This document shows positions 49,981-62,300 of a stretch of 64,000 nucleotides of DNA, in pieces. The notes below the pieces were generated by a model that was not told where the DNA came from, ran no database searches, and saw nothing but the letters and a program-made list of their open reading frames with translations. The DNA is from Datnioides undecimradiatus (Eukaryota > Chordata > Actinopteri > Lobotiformes > Datnioididae). Position numbers and translations under genes: made by a program. The stretch's first letter is position 1; each line of letters starts with the position of its first letter. The stretch is taken from the NCBI GenBank assembly GCA_008933995.1, contig WARS01000011.1, forward strand, positions 13,731,516-13,795,515, given 5' to 3'.

Positions 49981-52606
49981 ATACACTCTGTCAGGCCAGT
50001 TTATGATGTGCAGATGTTTGAATATTCACACATTTAAATTCTCAAGGCAGTGAGTCATGAACAATCAAAGCACAAAGATACTGTCAAGAGGTTGTTTGAC
50101 TGAATAAAGAATTATCCATATTGAACATGGAGAAATGAATGTAGTATCACTGTTGGCATCACACACATTTTTCAGCCTTCAGTTCTGGCCACACTTGACT
50201 TTATATGTAGGCAGTGCTGTTGTGTCACTCATTGTTCTGGATACTGGGTTAAGAGCAAAGAGGGGCCATGTAACATAATAGTGCAATGCCAATGTATTTG
50301 GTCTGTGTGTGACGAGGGTCTAGGATGTTGTGTCTGCTCCATTTTATTTAAGGTGAAGGCCAAAGGGGGGGTCTGACTCGTCATATAATTAGCAAAGTTA
50401 GTTAATTTAAGGATGGAATCATTTGGACTAGTCCAATACATTTCAGATGTCTTTTACAATATACTTTAAGATATAAGGTGAAGATGTGGGATAGCAGTCA
50501 GCAGTGGTTTGATCTTGCTTCACAAGCTGCTAACAGGAAATTATTTTTTTTTCATACACATAATATTTAGAATTTGAAAAGGATCTTTGATGTGGATATT
50601 TTACATTAGGTTACTAACGACCATGCACGCTGTACCTTTTTACACTTATGATGCATGCAGTGGCTGCACCTGGGCAAAGCAGTTACATCATTGTCAGTCC
50701 CTTGCTTCACGCAGCACATGTAATTCGGCCGTATCTCCACTCAGCTACAACCTGAGCAGAGGTCTACAGTGCAGGACTACAGATAAACAAATGTCCTTAA
50801 CATTCCAGCTCTTGCCAAACAAGTTCAAACAATGCTCAGCCCATCATCATTTGATAAATATCGGTGTACTTCACGGTATAAAGAGTTTTTAGGTTCTGTA
50901 TATGGTGTGACATTCCTGCACTAGTGCACTGATGTGTTTTATAGCAACAAGCAGTGATTGGTTCACCAGAGCTGAAGTGGAGAGTAACTGTAGCGACGAT
51001 GCAGACTGCAGCAGCTGGACGCGTGGCCAAACCTGTGGCACCATAAGTACGCCAGCAGTGTTCATGTGATTACTCTCACCGTCAGAAGAGGGGCGACAGA
51101 CAATAATTTAAATATGTTAGTGTAGTAGATTATATTGTAAAGGATTTAGGGTTTATGACCTTTTTTACAAAATAGTTTTGACCTGTCAGAATACAAAAAG
51201 CATGTGTTAGTAATTAAATGTATTATAGCTATATTTAATTTGGTTATTTTAAGAGTTGGGATACTGTTACTGTGAATGCTGGCTCACTGTCACCCAGTCG
51301 TGACTCACCTGGATAACAGAAAATGACAAAGGTAGCATTAATGCAATTAGCAAGACTGTTCTTTCCCTTCAGTGACGATTCAAATGTCAATTCATGTAAT
51401 TCATATCGTGACCAAGACTAAAGGTATATTGAGACCTGAGTACTTTAAAATAAACTTTCTCCCCAGTGAACACGGTGTAAAGAAATTACTGTGCCTCAGG
51501 CATTTCTCTTTTCAATTTCATGTATATCACCAACACATAGTATACAGCAACAAGAATGATGCATCACTGCTGCATCACACCTAACCCTATTGTTGCTGAG
51601 CAGGTACATTTCTACATGGCCATGTGTATTTTGTCAAATGAATACTTCAAGATGATGAAGTACAAATAGAGTTTGGTCTTATTCACCGCTGCACAAGTTC
51701 CTCCATACAGGACCAACCCAATAAGGCTCCGTTGGGATGTGGTGGTACAGGATGTAGTGTGAATGCGCCACCAGGAAAAAAAAATATAAAGCAATTATTA
51801 AGACAGAATATAGGATTTTAATACACCATATTGAATATATACACACACACGTAGAAGAGCTGAAGCATGAAGGCAATAAGGTGGTTCTTCCTGTAATTGT
51901 CTGCTTGTCCCTGATAAAGCTACCAGACTCTCAAGTTAATTAGATGCTGGTTTGCTTTGATGGGCCACTCCTGGAGTTATCTGCACCTTTACCAACACTC
52001 GACCCCTGAAACACTTTACATTATATATTCGTGTCGACAAAGCGCATTCGATTGTATACACATATAGACGGAATTTCATTGAACTGCTAATATTTGTTTC
52101 ATTAACTAATCTGATTAAGTATTTTTTATCAAAAATAAGACTTATTGGGAACATTTTTTTTCACAGGGATTTATTATTTATAATTTAATCATTTGAAATG
52201 TAAGAATTTCCTGAGTGTAAAAAATTTACACACTCAGTTTTCCATCTCCACATTTTGAGTGCCCCCCACTGAGAGCTCTCAACCTCCAATCCTGCTTCTA
52301 AAGGCTAGAGTGGTGAACTGGGAAGAGTGATATTCAAATCAAAGCTGCCTGAGCATAGTATGGAAATGAGGAGCAGTCATTGACAGGAATTCATAACCAG
52401 ACTGATGTATCACACACTCAGTGATATCCAGCAAAATCTTCGAGCGTGTGAACACATGGGCAATGGATGATTAGGAATAGTTAATCAACTGTAACAATAC
52501 GCCTGCAGTGAATGTTGTGACATAAATGTATTGGAAACAATGGCTCTATGAGTGTTTCTTTCTAAGAATCTAGCCTGTGTGGTTTCTGATCATAATAATG
52601 TAATAG

Positions 52607-52709
52607 AAACAGATATCTAATAATACACACAGGACAACACACCACACAGGCACAGGGTATGCTTTGTGTGGTGTGTTGTCTGAACACAACTGAAAGCGTA
52701 TATCTGTTT
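52607..52709. repeat. Long imperfect palindrome (MITE- or hairpin-like)
   Basis: A perfect 16-bp inverted repeat, GACAACACACCACACA at 52,633-52,648 and its reverse complement at 52,665-52,680, encloses a 16-nt loop. A second arm pair, AAACAGATAT at 52,607-52,616 and ATATCTGTTT at 52,700-52,709, lies at nearly equal distance outside. The spacers between arms pair poorly. Confidence 0.7.
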
Positions 52710-53897
52710 GGAATGACAGCACTCGAAGGCGGATGAAACCCGGCTGCCTCAGACAGCAGTGTCAGACAGTATTCAACTATATATATGGGAATAACTGCAA
52801 ACACTTTCAGGTCATTATTTCTTCATGGGCATTCATGGTGTTGTACTCAGGTGTTTAGTTCAATTGAAAAGTGTAGTGTAGTGTAGTATATACTCTAAAC
52901 ATTATACCACTGAGTGTACAGTAAAGTGTACTTTGTTCTCTGTGATGATGCACTCAGGACATGTCCAGCCCATGTCTTTTTTTTTTTGCATCTTTAATTT
53001 ACAAGTCTGCCTACCATCATGGGCGAAGACTTCAAAATCAGGAACCTTATCTCAACATTGTCTCGAGCTTGCAGAGACACGTCTGCAAGCTCACTGTGTG
53101 CTCCAAGACTTGCATGTGAATAGTGATTCAGAGAGTAGGGTGTCCTATTATACTTTTGGTTCCATGGCGAAGTATATCTCCTGGAAATTTGTACTCGGTG
53201 TACTGAAAGCCCTGCAAGCGTTGGCTCTTCTGTGATCCCTCATCAGTGTTCACTTGTCTGGAAGATGTACTAGCAACAAGGATGAATGTTTCAGCAGCAC
53301 TGAGAGTGTCTCCACTGACAGTAATGCCCGGCATCATGAGGGCTTCTCGTCGTGCAGGATGGGGCATAACATCAGGTTTTAGCAGGACTCAAAAGGTGAA
53401 TTTCTTATCGTTATTGCCCATTGTGAAAATGAGTCTCTCAGTGAAGCCTGGCACATTAAGGTTCATTCAGGGAAACCATTCAACAGTGAAACTGTGTAGC
53501 ATATTGAAGAATAAGCCCATTTAGAGGTAAATATCACCTGAATATGTGTGATGAAAGAGAGAGAGGGACAGATTGACAGAGGGAGAGAGAGACGGGCATA
53601 CAAAGGTTTTGTTTGAACACTGAATGTGTTGTCTGGGATGCATCTCTCTGTGCTCCAAGGGAACCAGAGGCCAGGGTCATGCGTCACTAGATAAGAGGGT
53701 CATGTGTAGTTGAAGTTAACCCTGGGGTGAAACGGTCCAGATGGACTGTCCCAAAATTTCTCCTTCCTTTGTGTATCAGTTACCTGGCGTTAACACTTCA
53801 GTGACCACCCTAAAGACAAGTCTGGGCATTTTATAGAGCTTCTGTCCACAGTGATTGAATCCAAACAAAGTTAATGTGCCTACATGGCCTAACAAGT

Positions 53898-54212
53898 TGG
53901 GCTGCACCTAAAGATTTTCACTGTCAGATAATCTGTCAATTATGCTTAATCGTCAGTCGATTCAAATGTAAGGGAATGGTGAATGGTGAATGTGTCTTAT
54001 GTTTCCTGTAGATGAGCTTGTTTTATCCAACCCCCAGTCCAGAACCCAAAGATGTTCAATACACAATGACAGGAATCAGATTACATCTGAGAAGCTGAAC
54101 CCAGCAAATGTTTGAGTTAACAAAAGACTTAAACGATTATTGATCATCAAAATTGTTGCCAATTTCAGTGATTTGAATCGCTGATTAATCAGCCTCTCTC
54201 GTCAGGGCCACT
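53898..54212. mobile_element. MITE-like dispersed DNA element
   Basis: The left end is GGGCTGCACCTAAAGATTTTC with AATCTGTCAATTATGCTTAA. The right end is AACGATTATTGATCATCAAA, then GCTGATTAATCAGCCTC. The ends are imperfect inverted repeats, and the interior (TCCAGAACCCAAAGATGTTCA) agrees in order with a very common percomorph repeat I know from memory. It has no coding capacity, so it would be non-autonomous. Confidence 0.55.
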
Positions 54213-56431
54213 CAACAGACATCAGTAGTGACAAAGTTACAGACAACAGCATGAACCTTTATTTATAGATGTAAAATCAACACTTTGCCACTGGAAATCC
54301 CTCATAGATGTTGGAGTGTTTGTAGACACTCACACTCCAGAAAACTCTGGTTCTTGTGACAAGATAAAAATAATTGGTATTACCGGTTGATGAATTTTAA
54401 ACATCTGTATTCCTGAGCTGTGTACCTTTGTCTGTAATCACATGTACAATACATCTACAACATGTTCATTGAGCTCCACAAATTTTATTTACAGTATCAT
54501 GTTGCTCTGAATGTTATTGATCAGCAAATGCGACAAAGTGGACACAGAATGGTCGTCAAGAGGACCCATTTACCATGGAAGGTCACCAGGTGGAGGGAAA
54601 TGACCCAGAATGGCTGCAGCCTGTAATCATCTGTATTAATTCTGTGTGAGCTGTTACCAGAGAAAACACATCTGTCCAAAGTGACTTATTGATTTCATAA
54701 TACCGCCACTGAAGCCAGTGTTGAAGCTCAGCGTCAAGCAAGTCCCGTGACCGAGACATGCTGTTGTCTAGAAGAAAAGGACCTGAGCAGAAGCGTGAAA
54801 CCTTTCAACGATTCTCAATCCCCTAATGCTCCAAGGAAATCCAATTTCACATGGCCGTAATTGAAATTTATTTTGTCACCACAATGGCGAGTCGACATCA
54901 TTTATTGAGCTCTGTCTTTCCTGTGCCAGGGGATATGTCTGAGACTTCTGCGGTGTTGAATCCGTAACTTGTGTTAATAAATGAATGATAAAGGAAAAAA
55001 AGATTTTATAACATCTTTTAATGAAACTGCAGATTAATTTTTCAGATTGCAACCAATATTTTAGACCATAAGATATCTGCTTTTGGTCGCTTGAGGTAGA
55101 GCTTTTTGGTTTGCTGGTTTGTAAGATGTTAGAATGTGCAATGCAAAGATGATCTTTATGCATTAAACCCTCAATTGTTCGGTTCTCTGATTCATGTAGT
55201 GTTATATAAACCAGTGGCTTACAAAAGTTCAACCCCCAGTCTAATGCAACCATCACTGTCCATCTTGATAAATCAACATTAACATTTCTACAGCTGCCTT
55301 AGTCTCTATGGATCCTGGAGTGTGATGTAGAGGCAGCCATAGGATCGCCCTTCATACCTCTCAGCCATGCTAGGAATGCACAGCATGAAGAGGTCCATTA
55401 CCTCTACATCGTTCCTTCCCTTCCTCCATTCCCCCATCGCAGAGCTGAGAAACACACCAGCAGAAATAACACAAAAACCTGGCCGGTGTTCAGCCTCGCT
55501 GAAACCAAACCCAGACGCACAGGGCTGAGTTTGAATAATGCTGCAGATTAAAAAGTGAATGAATCATATTCAGACCGCATGGTGGTTAAACAAAAGTGAT
55601 CAATCAAATTAGGGGGGAGACGCTTTTCAGAGGGGTTATTACATATTCTAATATAGCTATTTCCAATCTGTAATTGGATGACTTCGTTAGCAAGCGTAGC
55701 ATGAGGGAAAGGACTTAGGAAAGCAATCTTATTTGTCTCTATGGATGTGTGAGTGTGTGTACAATGCAGCTTATTAAAACTGTTTAGACCTTCTTAACCT
55801 CACGACAGCTTTTGGACATTATGATTTAAATATCTGATCGTTTTCATTCCCATCCTTTAATTAGAGTTGTTTTTTAGGGATTCTGTGACAGCGTTGGCTC
55901 GAAATGCTCTTTTTCCTCAGACTAATTGAGAGTTACTGCTCCTGTGTGTATCTAGTGAAACTGTGGAAAGGCATGTGGGTACTTGACAGGTGGGCTCATA
56001 ATGTCTGGCCCCTGGGGGGATATAGAGAGACGTGAAGTTGTTGCTGTAATTGCTCATGCAGCAAGGTGGCCTTCCATTTTGTCTGAGCAAGTCCGTCAGA
56101 GACAGACGGGGGGCCTCCCCTCTTTGTCTGCGGTGATAACTTGATGGCAAAGTCTTTGTGCTTTGTTTGGAGCATTTAAAAGCATCTCTTCCTCTTTCCA
56201 GCAGGTCTGCTGTGCTAGCCTTAATATTCCAGACACTTTCTTCAATTGAGAGTTGATCAATGCCCTTTTCAAATTCTAGGTCCTCAGTGTCTTGGTGAAA
56301 GGAAACACAAAAATCTTTTTGCTCATGCATCAGTGTATACACACTGCTTTCATTGCGAATAACAATGGCATTTCCTCTTTCTTCTTTCTGCATGTCTTTC
56401 GGCGTCAGGTTGTTTGTTTGTGTTTGATTTA

Positions 56432-56458
<27 letters not shown>
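56432..56458. repeat. (TG)n microsatellite
   Basis: Thirteen TG units. Read on the minus strand they give the Thr-His repeat of the long spurious-looking frame. Confidence 0.95.
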
Positions 56459-56465
<7 letters not shown>

Positions 56466-58888
56466 GGCATATGTGCAGTGGTTCAGCTGTAACATCTGGC
56501 ACTAGTGTGATTGGTGTGGTGAGCCCTCAGGCCTTTTCATAGGTGATAGATGACACCTATCACAACCTGTCAGCAGGGACCTAGCCTGCAAACTAGCCAA
56601 CCAACCAGCAGGCTGCCCTCCTTTATCTTCACCCTCACTTTTTACTGCAGATGTGAGATGGAGGGATGGCAGGAGCTAAGAGAGTGACTCATTGCCTTTT
56701 ATGAATACAAAGATGCATGCAATGTCGGTGTTACTTTGCAGGAATAAGACAGGAACTTTATACAGAAATTGCGATGTGTTTCTCATGCTGGAAAGCAGCA
56801 GATTTTGTGGTAAAATTACTGAATAAAAGTTGCACCGGAGCAGGAAATGCAACAATAGTTGAGCTGCGTAGACAGAGGTTAGTTTTCAGAAGATGGCTCG
56901 GCAGCGTGGACGCTTCCACAAGCTGTTACATGTAAATTCACATCACAGTGAATGTGAATGAGGAATCCAGATAAAGAACATTCTTCGTTCTCCAGCTGAG
57001 CCGTTTCATTTGTGTCCAGGAACAGGCTGTGTTTTAGCACGGTGAGATAAACTGCCAACCAGCTTCTCGTCTGATTCAGTAGGCTGAGACGACAATACGA
57101 ACCCATTTTTCTTGCGTTATCTCTGTCTTTTTCATCTTTCTGTCTGCACAATGACATTATCAGAAAGGCTAGCGTTATATGCCATCATCTGCTTCTAGTG
57201 AAGCCATTTGCTGTACAATATCCTCATTTGAAGGTGCAGCTTTTAAAAATGTAACTACATGTTGGACTCATGTGAAAGCAACCCACCAAAGTATCAACTT
57301 TACGTGTTTTTGTTTAAGTTTCTAATCCTAGTGCAGATTATTAAAGGTAAAGGCAAGGTAGATGATAAACAGGCTCCGTAATCATCTTCACACAATCATC
57401 ACACATCAAGAAGAGCCATCTCAACTGTGAAACTTTGACTCACTAAAGATTGCAGCTTTCACTCAGAGTGAAAGAATGAATGTAAACACCTTTACCTTAC
57501 CTATTAATAACTGCAAAGCAAAAGCCCCCCCATTTAGTATGAGGCAATATTTCCCTCATCGCTTTCTAGCATAAAGTGAATGAAGGACTGTAAACAGAGT
57601 CACTTTGTGGTTTGTAATTAACCTACTGCACAGCCTGATAATCTACACACATTTATCTGGTGATGTGTTTGTGCCGTGAACAGGATTAATTTCAACGCTG
57701 AGCTATAAATCATTTCATACATTGGAGGAATGTTTACTGGTTTTGCTGTATACCATGATGATGAAGTATAATTCCACCCGTTTAATTACCTTTTTTTTAA
57801 CCTTTTAATCTCTGCAGCAAACTCTTAATCTGAATGTTACAGACATTTCTACTTATTATAACTCATGCCAGGTTGTGGGTTAATGTGGACAACAGAACTC
57901 TTACAGCAGCTCTAACAAATCAATTCACTTTCCTCTCTTGTAGAGCATCCCTCTTGCAGACTTAACAGTTACTAACAGCATCAGGCAATGCACACAGTGT
58001 CAAATAGTTCCCTTTAAAACATACAAATGTAGACATTTCATACCATGCAATACATAAATTACCATCCTGTCAATCATGCACATCATCACCTTAACATCAT
58101 ACATCATTACATCTTTATCTAAAAAATAAACTTATATCATGATGCAGTGAATAAAACTGTGAATGTGTTATAAAGTGAGAGGATCGCTGAAAGAGTTTGG
58201 ATGCCAGCAAGCCATTCATACTTAAGTGAGCGACAGAGGGACACTATGGGGATATTGACAACCTTTTACATCTTATTAAAGCTACAGACTCACTCACACT
58301 CATACAGATGCACAGTACACAGTAAAGTGCGCTCACACTGCTGAAGCTCACAGATGTTAATGGATTAACCAGGGAGCCCTGGATGAGGTTTGACAAAGTG
58401 CCGGCTCTGGGCCAAAGTGGCTTTCCTTGTGCCTGATAATAATTGATGGATGACTGTGGTGCAGGACACTGACAGCCTGGTTGCCTGGCCTTTACCCTCT
58501 GCCAGCTCAACCCTTACATGTGTGAAATAGCCAATTACTCCGACGCCAATTGAAAGTAATAGGCTGATGAGCAAATGGCTACTGTGGGACATTGGGGAAC
58601 CTTGTAGAAGGAGGAAGAATAAGCTAAAGTTCTACCAGGGAGCAGCTGCTGCCGCCCTGTCCAGGCCTGCTGGATACTTTGCACGCAGCACAGGAAAGAG
58701 TCAGTTGGGTATTTTTTTCCCCCTCTAACCACGGTATCCCCATGCTGTATTGACTTAAAGTTTATGATCCATGATACAATCATGTTATACAGGAGCTAAT
58801 TTACAGAAATAAATCCTCCTTTTAGAGGCTGATAAATGGATAATGGAAACAGCACCGGCTATACATTCTCAGGGAAGCATTAAACACC

Positions 58889-58905
58889 TTTTTTTTTTTT
58901 TTTTT
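58889..58905. repeat. Poly-T run
   Basis: Seventeen consecutive T residues. Confidence 0.9.
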
Positions 58906-59340
58906 CGTCAGGGAATGGAAAGTCATATGCTGCATGGCGAGCTAACGCTAGCCAGCCATAGGATATTGACAGAACAATCCATCTTTATAAAAGACAGTGA
59001 ACAATTCCAATCTATTTTCTGGAATCACATTATCAGAGGCAATATATGACTGCATCTAAATATATACAGGAGATGTATATATGAGGGGTGCGTGGAGGAG
59101 GGGGTGGGGGTTTAGATGGGGTGTACAGTAAAGGATCCCAGATAGAAAGGCGAGCAGTCTCTCTTCATAATTGGACAGGTTATTTTTACACGATGCTGAC
59201 GTCTCGGGCCTCTTGCTGACACATGTAGCTATACTGCTCTCAAATATTCTCTCTAATTCTCTTTCACTGTCTCTCCACACCACCTCCATCTTCACTCCTC
59301 CTATGCACTCTGCCCTCCGTCCATCTCTACGTTTTGCTCC

Positions 59341-59361
59341 ACCACCACACACACACACACC
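59341..59361. repeat. (CA)n run
   Basis: A short ACC/CA run within a C/T-rich stretch. Confidence 0.8.
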
Positions 59362-62300
59362 ATTCATCATCAGTCTCTCTATTGTTCACCCTCACGCTCT
59401 CTGCCCCCCCCTCCCAGTTCACCATCATCTGCGGTTTGTTCCTCTGCAGCATTTTTCAGTCTCCCACTATTCAAACGAGGTGTAATTGACTGATGTTTTG
59501 GAGCGTCTCACTCTGAAAATACACACTGATTGGACATGGCTTGTTCTCCATGTAACCAAAGCCATTCACTTTGTGCTAATTCAATTCCAGCTAGACTTCC
59601 TCCGTAATCTATTGGAGCTTCAGTTGGAGGCAAAAGAAAATTGAATCTGGACAAGGCTATAATGCAACTTTTTTTTGAATTCTTGTTTACTTGTCTTGAA
59701 ATTAATTCATCATGAAACAAACTCATTACTGTGTATATCTCAGCAGGCACAAAATCTGTTGTTTCTCTTCAACTCATTATGTCTCAGGTCTTGATAAGGC
59801 AGACTCAGATGTGCTTTCAACAAAATAAGCTTTTTAACTTCATTTCCCATGTGCACAAACTCCTGAAGGCATTTCAAGTCCAATCCAATTATGCCAATAT
59901 GAGCTCTGTTACCTCCACTTAAGAGTTCAAAGACGAACCTTGCCTGCCCTTGGCGCACGTCTGACACATGGGTGTATCGGGCCCTCCCATGCCTCACGCT
60001 AGCCAATGGTGACAGATGACCTGTAATATATCACCGATCTAGAGCTAGGTGGGTGGTGGACCTGCTTGTAAGGGCTCTTCTCAAGTATTGGCTTCTCCGT
60101 AAGTAATTGGAGTTTGAAAGAAATGAGCTCATCACTGATGCAACAAGCTAAGGCTCTGCTGCATATTGAGTTGTGCAGAATGAAGAGTGAAGGAAGTGCT
60201 TTGCTCAGGTCTTAAGCGCAACACATGTTTTTCAAAAGTATGTCTGTGAGGGAGGGCTGCACAAATCAATAACAATAACGTTTAATGTAATGGTACGCTT
60301 TAAATGCACCTGTTGATGTATTTTCTACATGTTTGTCCAGGTTATTATAGCAGTATGACCAGTTAAGCAGCATCGATTCCTGTGTTGGAGCAGAAATGTC
60401 TGTAAACACATTGTGACAGAAGCTAACCAGCTAGCTACTGTACATCACATTACATAACAGCTTATCAAATCACTAAGACAACTAGTCTAAAGCATAAACA
60501 AATGAGTTCAGCAAACACAGACTTATTAACTTTTGACTGACAAACAGTGCCGTGCAGGGGTTTCTTCTCTTCTTTTGGTTTCTTATTAAAAACACAATAG
60601 AACAGGAATTAATAGCAGTTCACTGGTTGTTTGGGCCACTTTGGGACCACAGAGCAAGCTATAAACATATCATTAAGATTTTATCACCATCAACTCAATA
60701 TCAAGCAGATGCTGGGCAACGTTAACATTCATGTAAGTTGCTCATCTTGCAATGTGTGAGTCTAAGTCCAATAATCACTCCTTCTGTACTAAAACAGCAA
60801 AGTTACAACCCATTCAAAAACAGAAAAATGCATCGAGCCGAGGGGTTTGTCACAGCAAACAATGTTTTGCTTTACATGTAGGCGCTTGACCTATAGCTAA
60901 TAAAAATAATTGATTGCTGTGGCTTTAAATGTTGGGGATTTCTGGACCAGACTTTGTGCCAAATGGTTAGTTGAACATCTAGGTTGATTTCACTGATAAA
61001 TATAGCTGTTCTCAGGTTAATTACATGGTATTCTTTTGAAGATAATGATGTGAGTAAATTTAGGTCAGAGATTCAGAAATTGTTGCTAATGTTAGTCAGT
61101 TTATTGTCCAGCCGCACTTTGTCTTAGCAAGACTGATATCTGTAGTCTGATGGTCATGTAAACAAACAACACAGTGCATTAGCCGAACCATGATTTCACC
61201 AGCCAGAGTACCGTATATTTTGATGGCTTGTACGCCTCCTGGCAGTGTTCGGCTGTACCGCATATCTATTACTGATGGTGTGATTGACACGGGCAATGGG
61301 GCCTGGGATTGGAGATGGCTGTGCAGAGTATTGGTGCGAGGGAGAGTTGTGTTCCCTTCATTAGACAGGCCGGGGGAATGCCCTGTTGACCCCACACTGA
61401 CCCCTCCAACACAATTACGAACCACAGGCCTGGCGCCGGTTATTGATGCCCATCACTGACATGAGCAGCTGCACAGAGTTACGGTCTCACTCACTAATGT
61501 GAGACACAGTGTGTCAGACTCACTGAACTATGGAAATACACATTAAAAAGGAAAACAAGAGTATGCATCCTGTGGGACACACTGATTTGGATTCTGCTAC
61601 AAAAAGGCTTTGGGAAGAGAGGGCAAATTTTATAATGTTAAACAGAATTTGTTAAAGTAGAACCTGACATACTGGATTTTTAGAACAATAACGTCAATAT
61701 TTGAGCAACTAAAAACTGACAACATAGATCAGCCAATGTTTGTTGATTTTAGGATTTTTGATTACTTAAATTTGGATATTAATTATAATATTTCTGACCA
61801 AGATATGCACTTTGAAACTTAGACGACCATAAATCCGACAGCACAATGTATGCAGTTGTACTGGAAAATTATTTTAGATCAATTTAAAAACTATGAACAA
61901 GCCACAGACAGACATTTTTATATCAAAGTTGATGATGATCATGATGTTTTCTGTTGACACCTACAGAACACTGTACATGGATACTTATCTACAAGTGATA
62001 TATTAACCAGTAATATTCGTATTTTGCTAGTTTTGCTTGATAAAAACCAAACTAACTAGAACACTGTTGTCAGTTTTCTGTTGATGACTAATTGCTCAAT
62101 CCTTCCTTGAAACTTATCATGTGCTGCATGAGCACAATCTGAGGTGCCTTTGGAAGTGGTTCCAGACCAGAGGATATTGCAGCATTATTGGAACAAACAC
62201 CTGTGATATGGCAGAAGATTCTCTAAAACAAGTAAGAAAGCGCTATCTCTCCTCGCTGATATGAGCCTCTCTGTTTCTCTCTGCCGGCTATAAATGTGTG

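Larger units (their letters stand above)
44809..53897 (+). other. pdzrn4: pdzrn4 intron, part 4
   Basis: Mostly unique AT-rich DNA with no exon I can support. It contains a TG run near 47,394-47,411, an AC run at 49,957, a GTGTA pentamer run at 52,871-52,885 and the long palindrome at 52,607-52,709. Confidence 0.55.
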
